From positions 1-62,379 of the forward strand of contig WBTZ01000007.1 of the NCBI GenBank assembly GCA_009026175.1: a stretch of 62,379 nt of DNA. The letters are read 5' to 3'. Positions 13,952-22,257 of the stretch are shown one piece after another. Position 1 is the first letter of the stretch. The number at the start of each line of letters is the position of its first letter. Made by a program: the position numbers and the translations under genes. The notes below the pieces were generated by a model. The model was not told the origin of the DNA. It worked only from the letters and a program-made list of their open reading frames with translations, and did not search any database. This stretch comes from Zoogloea sp. (GTDB lineage: Bacteria; Pseudomonadota; Gammaproteobacteria; Burkholderiales; Rhodocyclaceae).

Positions 13952-15799
13952 ATGAAGAAAATATTAACAAGAGAGGCATCTGTATCACTGCCTACTTACT
14001 CAGAAGCAGAGCGAACAATAGAAGTCGCATTTAGTTCAGAAGACCCGTACCCACGTCCTTTTGGTTTAGAAGTATTAAGCCACAACCCAAGCGATGTTGA
14101 TCTTACTTGGATCAACTCAGGCCGAGCCCCGCTATTGCTAGGGCATAACACGGACGATCAAATAGGTGTAGTGCTATCAGCAAGACTTGATCCTGATCGA
14201 GTATGTCGCGCTGTAGTTAAGTTTAGTCAGTCTGAAGACGCAACAGAAATCCTGCAAGACATAAAGGATGGCATCCGCCAGAACATCTCCGTTGGTTATG
14301 AATACTACAACCCGCGAAGTGTTGAGATTGACGGGGTTAAGTGCATTGTTTGCGATTGGATGCCCTACGAAATCTCCGTTGTCGCAATACCAGCAGACAA
14401 GACTGTTGGGGTCGGTAGATCCGAGAACATAAATAAAGATATTGCAGCAGATAACTTGGTCGTTACTGCTGATGCTAGCTGGGAGGCTGCAAACAGCGAT
14501 GTGGAAGTCGCGCAACTAGACCAAGCGGTCACAGAAGAACAAGGCCAAAGAGCCAATCCAGATAACAAGAAAAATAAGGATATAAAAATGGAAAATCAAA
14601 ACATTGATATCGAAGCAATCAAAGCTGAAGCTAAACGCGCCGCCGATCAGGCTGCTAGTGAGCGTGCTGCTGATATTGTTGCTTTCGGTATGCGTGCTGG
14701 CCTTGACGCCAGCTTCATCGACGAATTTACACGTAGCGGCAAGAGCTTAACTGAGTTCCAAGCTGCTGCTGCTGTAAAGATGGCAGACCGCCCACGTGTT
14801 AATACCGTATCGACTAACACTGTAGAACTTTCTCGTAATGAAGTTAAACAGTTCTCGTTACTTCGTGCGATTCAAGCCGCTTCTACCGGCAACTGGAACA
14901 ACGCAGGTTTTGAACGTGAATACGCCAACGCTGTAGGCGGCGACTCTTTTGGAAATAGCGTTTATGTTCCGGGTGAATATTTTGCTCGTGCGTTAGATCC
15001 GAATGCATTTACTGCTGCTGGCAACCCAGCATTTGTTAATACAACAAAGCTTGACTCTGTTGATGTTTTATTCAACAAGACAATCGCAAATCGTTTAGGT
15101 GTTACTTACAAGGCCGGTTTAAAGGGTACATATCATGTTCCTCGCTACGATAGCGCACCGGATGCAGTGTTCGTTGATGAAGGACAAGCAGGCACATACG
15201 GCGCAGCGACTACTTCGGATGTCGAATTAAAGCCGCGTACATTACTCGCGTTAGCTCAGTTCTCGTATCAATCGACAACTAACATGAATGCTGTTGAACA
15301 GGACTTAACACGCTTAATCATCGGCAAAGTGACACAGAAGATGGATCAAGAAGTCTTCACAAAGATTCTTGCAAATGCTGATATCGACTGGACTACTGTT
15401 CCGACAGACTTTACATATCTTGATTTCGTCAAGCTTATTGGCGCAGTCGATAACGCTAATGCATTGTCTGACAGCTCCCGCTTTGCAGCAAGCCCTCTAG
15501 TTAAGGCAAAGCTTAAGGGCACATTGAAGGACACAAACACAGCAGGCATTTACTTAATCGATTCTAACGATACCTTAGCTGGCTATCGCGTTGAGTCGTC
15601 CGGAAACGTTGGCAACAACTTAATCTTCGGTAACTTTGAAAATGTGTATGTGGGTAGCTTTGCCCCGTTACGTATTGACGTTGATCCATACACCAATTTT
15701 GCAACTGGTGCTTTTGGCTTACGTGCCGTGACTTCGATGGACGTTGCTGTTATTCGTCCGCAAGCATTTGCAGGCTTCAAGAACGTACCGACTGTTTAA
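13952..15799 (+). CDS. Fused prohead protease and HK97-fold major capsid protein
   Basis: The product is 615 residues. Residues 1 to about 165 are an S78/U35-type prohead protease: H65 in LLLGHNTD and S113 in NISVGYEYY are the likely catalytic pair. After a ~45-residue linker, residues from M213 contain a scaffold-like helical delta segment (EAIKAEAKRAADQAASERAA) and an HK97 capsid domain ending FAGFKNVPTV. Such fusions are known in several siphoviruses. An in-frame ATG at 14588 with its own AAGGAT could make free capsid protein. I used the ATG at 13952 (AAGGAT upstream) rather than the TTG just before it. Confidence 0.92.
   Translation: MKKILTREASVSLPTYSEAERTIEVAFSSEDPYPRPFGLEVLSHNPSDVDLTWINSGRAPLLLGHNTDDQIGVVLSARLDPDRVCRAVVKFSQSEDATEILQDIKDGIRQNISVGYEYYNPRSVEIDGVKCIVCDWMPYEISVVAIPADKTVGVGRSENINKDIAADNLVVTADASWEAANSDVEVAQLDQAVTEEQGQRANPDNKKNKDIKMENQNIDIEAIKAEAKRAADQAASERAADIVAFGMRAGLDASFIDEFTRSGKSLTEFQAAAAVKMADRPRVNTVSTNTVELSRNEVKQFSLLRAIQAASTGNWNNAGFEREYANAVGGDSFGNSVYVPGEYFARALDPNAFTAAGNPAFVNTTKLDSVDVLFNKTIANRLGVTYKAGLKGTYHVPRYDSAPDAVFVDEGQAGTYGAATTSDVELKPRTLLALAQFSYQSTTNMNAVEQDLTRLIIGKVTQKMDQEVFTKILANADIDWTTVPTDFTYLDFVKLIGAVDNANALSDSSRFAASPLVKAKLKGTLKDTNTAGIYLIDSNDTLAGYRVESSGNVGNNLIFGNFENVYVGSFAPLRIDVDPYTNFATGAFGLRAVTSMDVAVIRPQAFAGFKNVPTV
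14576..14590 (+). promoter_or_regulatory. Internal ribosome binding site and start for capsid protein
   Basis: AAGGATATAAAA precedes ATG 14588-14590, in frame with the fusion gene at codon 213. The resulting 403-residue protein is the size of an ordinary HK97-type capsid precursor. The upstream start of the fusion uses the same AAGGATAT word. This allows many free capsid subunits per protease-tagged subunit. Confidence 0.55.
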
Positions 15800-15811
15800 T
15801 AGGTAAAGGAT

Positions 15812-15834
15812 AAGCGGGCCTAAACAGCCCGCTT
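15812..15834 (+). terminator. Hairpin after capsid gene
   Basis: AAGCGGGC (15812-15819) pairs with GCCCGCTT (15827-15834). No long U-run follows, so it may attenuate transcription or stabilise the capsid mRNA rather than fully terminate. Confidence 0.55.
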
Positions 15835-15841
15835 CACAACA

Positions 15842-16135
15842 ATGTTCAGCGACGACGATATAGAGCAGATACTAGACGAGGAGATTACTGTCGAAGCAGT
15901 AATCCAGGGCAACGCTACGAGAGTGCTTTATTCGAAGCAGCGTGACGAGATATCGCAGGGGTTTAGTGATATTCCGTATTACAAGACAACAGTCACATGC
16001 TCTGCTGCTTTCATGCGTAAGTATGCAGTAGGTGTTGGAGCGACAGTCCAAGTAATGAATAGGCAGTTCGAAGTAAAGCGAATTGACGATGATGATACTG
16101 GGCTGGTTGTCTTGCAGCTATATGAGAAGAGATGA
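15842..16135 (+). CDS. Head-tail joining protein (gpFII-like)
   Basis: A 97-residue beta-rich protein in the FII position. Its C-terminus (VGATVQVMNRQFEVKRIDDD) resembles the 'G-x-x-V-x-V-x-G-x-x-F-x-V-x-x-I-x-x-D' pattern of gpFII-type connectors. It overlaps the tail terminator start by four bases. Assignment rests on position, size and pattern. Confidence 0.65.
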   Translation: MFSDDDIEQILDEEITVEAVIQGNATRVLYSKQRDEISQGFSDIPYYKTTVTCSAAFMRKYAVGVGATVQVMNRQFEVKRIDDDDTGLVVLQLYEKR

Positions 16136-16536
16136 TGTTTAAGGAAATACAAGACTTAACTGTAAGCAAACTTACAGGAGCGACAGCGGCAGGATCTAAG
16201 GTTTTCAACTCACCATTTATTCTCCCTGAAAGTCGTGAAGCTCCTTTCATCAAAGTCTATATAACTGACGCAAGTGCGGAGAATCTAGCTAACGTCCCGG
16301 CACTATACTTTGATGTGAAAGTGCAGATTGAATTAGTAACGATTGAATACTCTACTGCAGATCAAATATGCGGCGAAGTTCTAAGCCTATTGCTAAACGA
16401 CAGCGAGTGGGTCGGACAGTTTAAGCGAGTAAGAAGTGCAACAGTGCAGCACGGATTATACCCTTTCGGCGATGACCCACTAATGCAAAGCTTTATAGTT
16501 ATCGACGCAGGAATATATGTGGCATACGAACAATAA
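16132..16536 (+). CDS. Tail terminator protein (gpU-like)
   Basis: A 134-residue protein in the lambda U position. It should form the hexameric ring that stops tail tube growth and docks to the head. The pattern (helical start, then SREAPFIKVYITDASAENL, later QHGLYPFGDDPLMQSFIV) fits phage tail-terminator proteins. The start could be either of two adjacent ATGs. Confidence 0.7.
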   Translation: MMFKEIQDLTVSKLTGATAAGSKVFNSPFILPESREAPFIKVYITDASAENLANVPALYFDVKVQIELVTIEYSTADQICGEVLSLLLNDSEWVGQFKRVRSATVQHGLYPFGDDPLMQSFIVIDAGIYVAYEQ

Positions 16537-16549
16537 GAAAGGATAAGTA

Positions 16550-16963
16550 ATGGCAACCACAGCACAATCAGGTTCAGAGTTTCTTTTAGCAATCGAGACA
16601 GATACTCCAGGTACCTTTGTTGATGTTTTATCAGCAAAAAGCAATACATTTAAAATCACTCACGGTGACATTGATGTCACCACAAAAGCAGACGACGGAT
16701 GGGGTTCTACCATTGCAGGTAAGAAGAGCGCTTCGGGTAGCGTTTCGGGCACCTTGTTAGGTACTGCTGTTGATAAGAAGTTTTTAGACCATGCAAATAC
16801 AGGAGCCGCATTCAACTGCGAACTTACATTTGGAACATTTGCTACAGCAACTGGAACATTCCGTATCTCGGACATTCAGCTTGATGGTCAAGTTGATGGA
16901 GCTATTCAATACACATTCAACTTAACCAACGTTGGAGCAATTGCGATTACTGTTACTCCATAA
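16550..16963 (+). CDS. Major tail tube protein (gpV / TP901-1 type)
   Basis: A 137-residue beta-rich protein that polymerises into the tail tube. It has the 'T-x-x-D-V-T-T-K-A-D-x-G-W' stretch and a C-terminal 'Q-L-D-G-Q-V-D-G-A-I-Q-Y-T-F' strand pair typical of the family. It lacks the extra Ig-like C-terminal domain of lambda gpV. A terminator follows directly, as expected for a highly made structural protein. Confidence 0.88.
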   Translation: MATTAQSGSEFLLAIETDTPGTFVDVLSAKSNTFKITHGDIDVTTKADDGWGSTIAGKKSASGSVSGTLLGTAVDKKFLDHANTGAAFNCELTFGTFATATGTFRISDIQLDGQVDGAIQYTFNLTNVGAIAITVTP

Positions 16964-16979
16964 CTAAGTATCAATGCAT

Positions 16980-17005
16980 CAAAAGGCCTTTCGGGGCCTT
17001 TTTTT
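16980..17005 (+). terminator. Intrinsic terminator after tail tube gene
   Basis: AAAAGGCC pairs with GGCCTTTT around a short loop and runs into a T tract (to 17005). Confidence 0.85.
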
Positions 17006-17040
17006 GCGAATAAATACAGGGTCAGCAATAGGAGACAGTA

Positions 17041-17409
17041 ATGACAAGAATCAATAAAACACGTGGCGAGCGCACGTTTAAGCTCGGCGAAACAGAATAC
17101 AAAGTAAAGCTAACTGCCGAATGGATTAAGTTTGCAGACGAGTTGCTTGATACAAACGCAGCTATGTATATCTCTACTGGCGACGTAAAGAAGATGAAGA
17201 CCGCTCAAGCAATCGAACTTATTTTACGCGGTGCTGAGTTTGCAGGAACAAATCTTACTGAAGATGGCCTCTGGGATTACGTTGACGAGTTTGGGGTCGG
17301 AGAGATAATCAACATTGCTTGTATCTTTGTGCAAGAAGCGTTTTTAGGCCCTGAAGGCGCAAAAAAAAACCGAGAGCTACTTCAGAAACTAGCCGAAGCC
17401 AACCAGTAA
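17041..17409 (+). CDS. Tail assembly chaperone, short form (gpG-like)
   Basis: A 122-residue cytoplasmic chaperone for the tape measure protein. N-terminal beta strands (FKLGETEYKVKLTAEWIKFA) are followed by helices. Near the 3' end the mRNA has the heptamer A AAA AAC (17364-17370) in the correct phase for -1 slippage into the downstream frame. This is the gpG/gpGT arrangement of lambda. AGGAG lies upstream of the ATG. Confidence 0.88.
   Translation: MTRINKTRGERTFKLGETEYKVKLTAEWIKFADELLDTNAAMYISTGDVKKMKTAQAIELILRGAEFAGTNLTEDGLWDYVDEFGVGEIINIACIFVQEAFLGPEGAKKNRELLQKLAEANQ
17364..17370 (+). promoter_or_regulatory. Programmed -1 ribosomal frameshift site
   Basis: The zero-frame codons read GCA AAA AAA AAC; the last seven bases form the X-XXY-YYZ heptamer A-AAA-AAC. 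After a one-base backward slip the frame stays open from 17370 to 17636 and joins the downstream conserved segment. No stop occurs between the slip and that segment. Confidence 0.85.
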
Positions 17410-17636
17410 GCAAGTACAGCTTACCTTATGACGAATATCTCGGCTTTTGTATGGTCGAGCTAAAGATGAGCCCAGACGAGTTCTGGGCTCTCTCGTATTA
17501 CGAGCTTTGCTGCATTTACCTGCACTTGAATCCTCCAATAAATACAAACGATGGCCCGCTGTTCAATGAACAAGAAAAGGCAAGTATTCAAAAGATCATC
17601 GAATACAACAAGAAGAGACGCGGGCAAGAGGGATAA
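17370..17636 (+). CDS. Tail assembly chaperone extension (T part of gpGT)
   Basis: This frame is expressed as a C-terminal extension of the 17041 gene after the -1 shift, giving about 197 residues in total. It begins PRATSETSRS and continues through SLPYDEYLGFCMVELKMSPD, FWALSYYELC and a basic tail. The 'M-S-P-x-E-F-W-x-L-S-x-x-E' motif is common in tail chaperones that contact the tape measure protein. An independent start at ATG 17451 would drop the in-frame lead-in (SLPYDEYLGFC), so frameshifting is preferred. Confidence 0.85.
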   Translation, partial: PRATSETSRSQPVSKYSLPYDEYLGFCMVELKMSPDEFWALSYYELCCIYLHLNPPINTNDGPLFNEQEKASIQKIIEYNKKRRGQEG

Positions 17637-17638
17637 AA

Positions 17639-19954
17639 ATGGCAGCAAATATCGGTGACTTAGTAGTCAGTTTAAAAGCAAGTACAGGCCAGTTTCAAAA
17701 CGAAATGAAGTCCGCTACGGACTCAGTGACCAAGTTTAAAGAGGGAGTTCTAGGCCCAATAGATGCCGTAAAAGGATCATTCTTAGGACTTGGTGCTGCA
17801 TTGGGACTTGGTGCATTAGTTAGCGAGTTCAACAACGTTGTTCAAGGAATCAATGACATCAAGGATGCTGCAGAGGGAACAGGTTCGAGTGTTGAGAACA
17901 TGAGTGCCCTCAAAGCTATCGCAATGCAAACAGGTGATAGCTTTGACACCGCTGTAACTGCGGTTAATAAGGTCAATGATGCGTTACGCAAGGCCGACGG
18001 AACAAACGCTATCAGCCAGCAATTTAAAGCGATTGGATTAGATGTTAAGGAACTGAAAGCCCTTGACCCATCAGAAGCAACACGCCGTATTGCAGTAGCA
18101 CTTAACGGCTATGCAGACGACGGCGAAAAAGCACGTGTTATGCAACTGCTGTTAGGAAAGAGCGCTAAAGAGCTTGCGCCGTTTATGAAGGACTTAGGCG
18201 AAGTCACACAGCTAAACGGCAAAGTCACCAAGGAGCAAGCGGAACAAGCGGACGAGCTTAATAAGAAGATGATCGAGGTAAAGAAAATCTTCGCGGGCTT
18301 CACTAAGGCTCTTGCAACAGAAGCCATTCCGGTAGTGCTGCAGATCGCTACAGCGTTCACTGATACCGCAAAGCAAAGTGATGTCGCCGGAAGCAAGGCC
18401 GGATTATTGACGACTATCTTAAAGGGATTAGCAGCTACTGGTGCTGGGGTTGTCTTCACTTTTACGGCTGTAGGCACTGCTATTGCTGGCGTAGCTGCGA
18501 TGGCTGCAGCACTAGCAAGCGGGCAAGGTTTTGCTGGTGCTAAAGCTGTTTGGGCGCAAATGACTGCAGATATTGCAGCGGAGTCAGACAAACTAACAAA
18601 GCAGATACAAGGCATCTATTCAGATGCAAAGCCATCTGCACCTAAAGAAGCTGATACGCGCCCACAAGTAACAGCAGTCAAAGACGACGGCGAAGGTACT
18701 GGGAAAGCAAAGAAAGCCAAAGCAGCAAAAGAAACCCAGGACGCACTAACTGATAGCGCCAAGGCTTACGCAAAGGTGATGGAAGACATCAACAAGAGCC
18801 AGCTCGATGCAGAAACATCCGGGGAGAACTACACCAAAACGCAAAAGCGTTTGCTTGACTACTTCAGCTCAAGCGAATTCCAGCAAGCTCCAGAAAACTG
18901 GAAAGCACAAGTTATCGCCGCTGCAGAAGTCGCTATACAGCAAGAGAAGAACGCAGAAGCAGCAAAGATCCAAGCTGATGCAGACAAGGCACTAGGCAAC
19001 ACACTTGTGGATTTAAACAAGGTCCAGACAGACCTAAACACAAGTGGGCTTGACCTTACAGCAACACAGCGCAAGTTGGTTGAACTGATGAGTTCCGACG
19101 CCTGGGCCAATGCATCCGCTCAACGCAAGCAAGAAGTAATCAGCACTTCTGAGCTTGTAATAGAAAGCGAGAAGTATGCGCAAACACTTGCAAAGGTTAG
19201 ACAGTTAGCTGGCTTATCTTCTACTGGAAAAACAAAGGAACAGCAAAACGAGCAGGACAAAGCTGACGTGAAGAAAGCTTATGAAAACGGAGACATTGAC
19301 AAAGCTGGCTACGACAAAGCTATGGAGTCGATTACCGGAGTCAAGAACAACATATTCGACATGAAGTTAGTAGCTAACGACGCATCGAAGGGAATGGCTG
19401 ATGCGTTTATGTCCTTTGCTCAAGGTTCCAAATCAAGCTTTTCTGACTTTGCGCGTTCGTTCCTTGCAAACATTGCAAAGATGATACTCCAAGCAACAAT
19501 ACTCAAAGCAATACAAGCAGGGCTTAACGGAATGGCCGGTTCGGGCACAGGATGGATTTCTTCACTCGGCAAGTCATTTGGTGGTGTTGCAGCAAGTGCT
19601 AACGGCAACGTGTTTATGAACGGCTCGCTGCAGGCGTTTGCTACGGGAGGCATTGTTAGCTCTCCTACTTACTTCCCAATGCGCAATGGCACTGGATTGA
19701 TGGGTGAAGCAGGTCCTGAAGCAATAATGCCGCTTACACGCATTAACGGAAAGCTTGGAGTTATCGCGCAAGGGTCAGGTGGCGGAACCGTCATTAACGG
19801 CGGCATAAACGTCACTGTGCAAGGCGGACAAACAAACGAACAAACAGGATACGCAGTGCAAGAAGCAATAGTGCGTGCGTTAGCAAGACAAGAGATTGCA
19901 AATGCCGGACGTATCGGAGGCATCAACAATCCAGTATCAATAAGAGGTATCTAA
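17639..19954 (+). CDS. Tape measure protein (gpH-like)
   Basis: The 771-residue product sets tail length and enters the cell during DNA ejection. It has an N-terminal helical region (IGDLVVSLKASTGQFQNEMK), a hydrophobic stretch at about residues 255-290 (ILKGLAATGAGVVFTFTAVG), two similar helical repeats each ending in EVIS/QVIA-type motifs, and a lambda-type C-terminus (SFSDFARSFLANIAKMILQA, later GLMGEAGPEAIMPL). Slightly shorter than lambda gpH (853), so a slightly shorter tail is expected. Confidence 0.93.
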   Translation: MAANIGDLVVSLKASTGQFQNEMKSATDSVTKFKEGVLGPIDAVKGSFLGLGAALGLGALVSEFNNVVQGINDIKDAAEGTGSSVENMSALKAIAMQTGDSFDTAVTAVNKVNDALRKADGTNAISQQFKAIGLDVKELKALDPSEATRRIAVALNGYADDGEKARVMQLLLGKSAKELAPFMKDLGEVTQLNGKVTKEQAEQADELNKKMIEVKKIFAGFTKALATEAIPVVLQIATAFTDTAKQSDVAGSKAGLLTTILKGLAATGAGVVFTFTAVGTAIAGVAAMAAALASGQGFAGAKAVWAQMTADIAAESDKLTKQIQGIYSDAKPSAPKEADTRPQVTAVKDDGEGTGKAKKAKAAKETQDALTDSAKAYAKVMEDINKSQLDAETSGENYTKTQKRLLDYFSSSEFQQAPENWKAQVIAAAEVAIQQEKNAEAAKIQADADKALGNTLVDLNKVQTDLNTSGLDLTATQRKLVELMSSDAWANASAQRKQEVISTSELVIESEKYAQTLAKVRQLAGLSSTGKTKEQQNEQDKADVKKAYENGDIDKAGYDKAMESITGVKNNIFDMKLVANDASKGMADAFMSFAQGSKSSFSDFARSFLANIAKMILQATILKAIQAGLNGMAGSGTGWISSLGKSFGGVAASANGNVFMNGSLQAFATGGIVSSPTYFPMRNGTGLMGEAGPEAIMPLTRINGKLGVIAQGSGGGTVINGGINVTVQGGQTNEQTGYAVQEAIVRALARQEIANAGRIGGINNPVSIRGI

Positions 19955-20316
19955 TGAGCTACGTTTTACCACTACAGAATTTAATCAGCTTAGAAAGCAG
20001 CATTGACGTCAAATACGCAGCACTGTCTGCGCAGTTCGGGGATGGCTACGAACAAGTAGCCCCTTTAGGCATTAATCGAAAGAGCAAAGTCTGGAACATC
20101 ATTTATAGGAATATGAATGCAGCCAACACACAGACGATTCTCAACTTTCTTGATTCAGTAGAAGGCTATCAAACGTTCTTTGCTACGCCAATAGGTGAGA
20201 TTGAACAGAAGTGGCGTTTGATTCCGGATTCAGTGCAAATCCAGCATTACGCCGAAGATCAAATAACGCACGAACCGTGGAAGCATATAACGTTTAAAGT
20301 CCGGAGTGCCGTATGA
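19954..20316 (+). CDS. Minor tail protein gpM-like
   Basis: The 120-residue product starts in the TAATG overlap with the tape measure stop. It has the gpM pattern 'A-Q-F-G-D-G-Y-E-Q' and 'W-x-I-x-Y-x-N' with C-terminal W-K-H-I-T-F-K-V. It takes part in building the tail tip before tube assembly. Order M-L-K-I-J is conserved here. Confidence 0.88.
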   Translation: MSYVLPLQNLISLESSIDVKYAALSAQFGDGYEQVAPLGINRKSKVWNIIYRNMNAANTQTILNFLDSVEGYQTFFATPIGEIEQKWRLIPDSVQIQHYAEDQITHEPWKHITFKVRSAV

Positions 20317-20855
20317 GCATAAATGACGACTTACAGAAATCCAAAATAGACAGCGGGTACATTGAACTTTTTCAAATAGACTTAACTGCATTCGGCTATG
20401 GAAAGATTTACCTAACGAACCAACTACCTGCATCTGGACAGCAATACATTTACTTCGGTGGCAATCAGTACCTTCCGTTTCCGATTACAGCAAGTGGTTA
20501 CGAAACTAAAGCAGATGGGTCGCAGCCTAGACCAGTGTTGAAAGTCTCTGTTGTCGATCCATACGTGCAGTCCTTGGTGATTTCGTTTGGTGATCTAGTC
20601 GGTGCAAAAGTCACTCGCTTACGCACATTGGAGAAGTATCTGGACACGGGTGCAACACCTGATGCTTCGCAGATACTTGCCCCAGACGTGCATTACATCG
20701 AGCAGAAGATGTCGCATACAAACACAGCCATCGAGTTCCAGCTGTGTAGTCCGCTTGAGAAAATGAACATCAAGATACCCCGCAGGCAGATCACGCGTAA
20801 CGGTGATCCTCGCTACGGCAGGTTCCCAGGTGCAGGCCGCCAACGACTGAGATAA
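20313..20855 (+). CDS. Minor tail protein gpL-like lacking the cysteine domain
   Basis: The 180-residue product overlaps gpM by four bases (ATGA). The N-terminal and middle parts match gpL (IELFQIDLT, YFGGNQYLPFPITASGYETK, FQLCSPLEKMNIKIPRRQ). Lambda gpL is 232 residues and ends in a four-cysteine iron-sulphur domain. This protein stops where that domain should begin and has one cysteine in total. No cysteine-rich continuation is seen in other frames, so this looks like a true short form and not a frameshift. Confidence 0.85.
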   Translation: MSINDDLQKSKIDSGYIELFQIDLTAFGYGKIYLTNQLPASGQQYIYFGGNQYLPFPITASGYETKADGSQPRPVLKVSVVDPYVQSLVISFGDLVGAKVTRLRTLEKYLDTGATPDASQILAPDVHYIEQKMSHTNTAIEFQLCSPLEKMNIKIPRRQITRNGDPRYGRFPGAGRQRLR

Positions 20856-20882
20856 GCAAGTAAGCATGGCTTAAATAATGTC

Positions 20883-21638
20883 ATGCTTACACTATCATCT
20901 GAACTAAGACAATCAATCAGCAAGCACGTGCTTGCTGAATATCCAAATGAAGCTTGCGGGCTTATTGTTGCTGGCAAGTATATCTCCTGCAAGAACACTG
21001 CAGAAGAACCAAAGACCAACTTCCGTATTGCTGCAGAAGACTATGCAGAAGCAATTGTAAGCGGGAGCCTTCAAGCAGTAGTGCATTCGCACCCATTCGC
21101 AACACATCCTTTAAATCCACGTTTAGACCCTAGAACGCCGAGTGCTACGGATCAACAAGCGTGGATTGATCTAAACGTCCCGTTTGTGATTGTTAATACT
21201 AACGGCGAGTCTGTAAGTGCCCCCCTAGTTCTTGACGACGATAATCCAAGTGATTTGATCGGCAGGGACTTCATTCACGGATATCAAGACTGCTATGCAA
21301 TCGTCCGCGATTACTACAGAACAAGGCTGGGCATCGTTTTGCCTAAGCAAGTGCGCGGATGGGAATGGTGGGCTACAGAGCAAACGTTATACGAAGACAA
21401 CTGGCAATTAGCGGGCTTTGTAGAAGTTCCACTAATCGAAGCACAAGTGAATGATGTCGTCTTGTTCAAGGTAGCTTCCAAGACGACTAATCACGCAGCA
21501 GTAATAACAGCCCCTGACGAAATCCTGCATCACTTGTTTTACAGGCCAAGCGGAAGAGACAACCTATCTAAGTGGCACAAGCAGATAGTCCGAGTTATCA
21601 GATACGCGGACGCAGCCAAGCAGGCTCCAAATAAATAA
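20883..21638 (+). CDS. Tail tip JAMM + NlpC/P60 protein (gpK-like)
   Basis: The 251-residue product has two hydrolase-type domains. The N-terminal Mov34/JAMM domain has E23, H68-S-H70 and S87...D90 (SATD), a complete metal site. The C-terminal NlpC/P60 domain has the Cys in YQDCYA (C137) and His in NHAAVIT (H204), expected to cut peptidoglycan stems during infection. No clear ribosome binding site precedes the ATG. Confidence 0.92.
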   Translation: MLTLSSELRQSISKHVLAEYPNEACGLIVAGKYISCKNTAEEPKTNFRIAAEDYAEAIVSGSLQAVVHSHPFATHPLNPRLDPRTPSATDQQAWIDLNVPFVIVNTNGESVSAPLVLDDDNPSDLIGRDFIHGYQDCYAIVRDYYRTRLGIVLPKQVRGWEWWATEQTLYEDNWQLAGFVEVPLIEAQVNDVVLFKVASKTTNHAAVITAPDEILHHLFYRPSGRDNLSKWHKQIVRVIRYADAAKQAPNK

Positions 21639-21655
21639 TACGACAAGGAGCAACA

Positions 21656-22249
21656 ATGCTTAGAACAATACATCTTGAAGGCCCGTTTAAAGAGCTATAC
21701 AGCGAAACCATAGAGTTAGAAGCTGATACGCCTTCTGCTTTGCTTTCTGGCTTAAAGGCGAATTTTGATGGCTTCGAGCGTCAGCTTAGAAGTGCTGAAG
21801 GGTTTTATCTGGTCGGACGATCAGATGCCAATGAAAAGCTGAAGTCCATTGACTTTGCTAACTGGCTGATGCCGCTAGGCGACTACAAAGACATTCACAT
21901 CATCCCAGTAATAAAAGGGCAAGGATACGAAGCTGCTGCTTACGTGTATGCCGCCTTGGAATCATACGGAACATACATTGCTGCTGCAGCAGCAGTAGTG
22001 ACGTTTGTTGCAGTGACTTATGCGACAGCAATGATTGCTGCTGCACTGATGCCAGCACCAGATGCAACTATAGGTAGTGCTTCGCAAAACGCACCAAGCT
22101 TTATCTTTAATGGAGCAGAGAACACAGTCCTAGAGGGCGTGCCTGTACCGCTTGTTTATGGGCGTGTTTTGACGGGCTCAGTAGTGATATCAGTAGATCA
22201 GGACGTTGTAGATATCCCAGTGATTCCTGAAACACAAGCAGAGGGATAA
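21656..22249 (+). CDS. Tail assembly protein gpI-like
   Basis: A 197-residue protein with the gpI layout: a beta-grasp N-terminal half, a central Ala-rich hydrophobic segment (AAAAAVVTFVAVTYATAMIA, about residues 120-140), and a C-terminal 'G-x-x-V-P-L-x-Y-G-R-V-x-x-G-S' motif. It helps fold gpJ into the tail tip and may not be in the virion. AAGGAG precedes the ATG. Confidence 0.88.
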   Translation: MLRTIHLEGPFKELYSETIELEADTPSALLSGLKANFDGFERQLRSAEGFYLVGRSDANEKLKSIDFANWLMPLGDYKDIHIIPVIKGQGYEAAAYVYAALESYGTYIAAAAAVVTFVAVTYATAMIAAALMPAPDATIGSASQNAPSFIFNGAENTVLEGVPVPLVYGRVLTGSVVISVDQDVVDIPVIPETQAEG

Positions 22250-22257
22250 GAATAATA

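Noticed and set aside
17451-17636. Separate 61-residue gene starting at ATG 17451
   Set aside because: The upstream codons in the same frame encode a continuous conserved segment and link to a correctly phased A AAA AAC slip site, so it is the frameshift extension of the chaperone.
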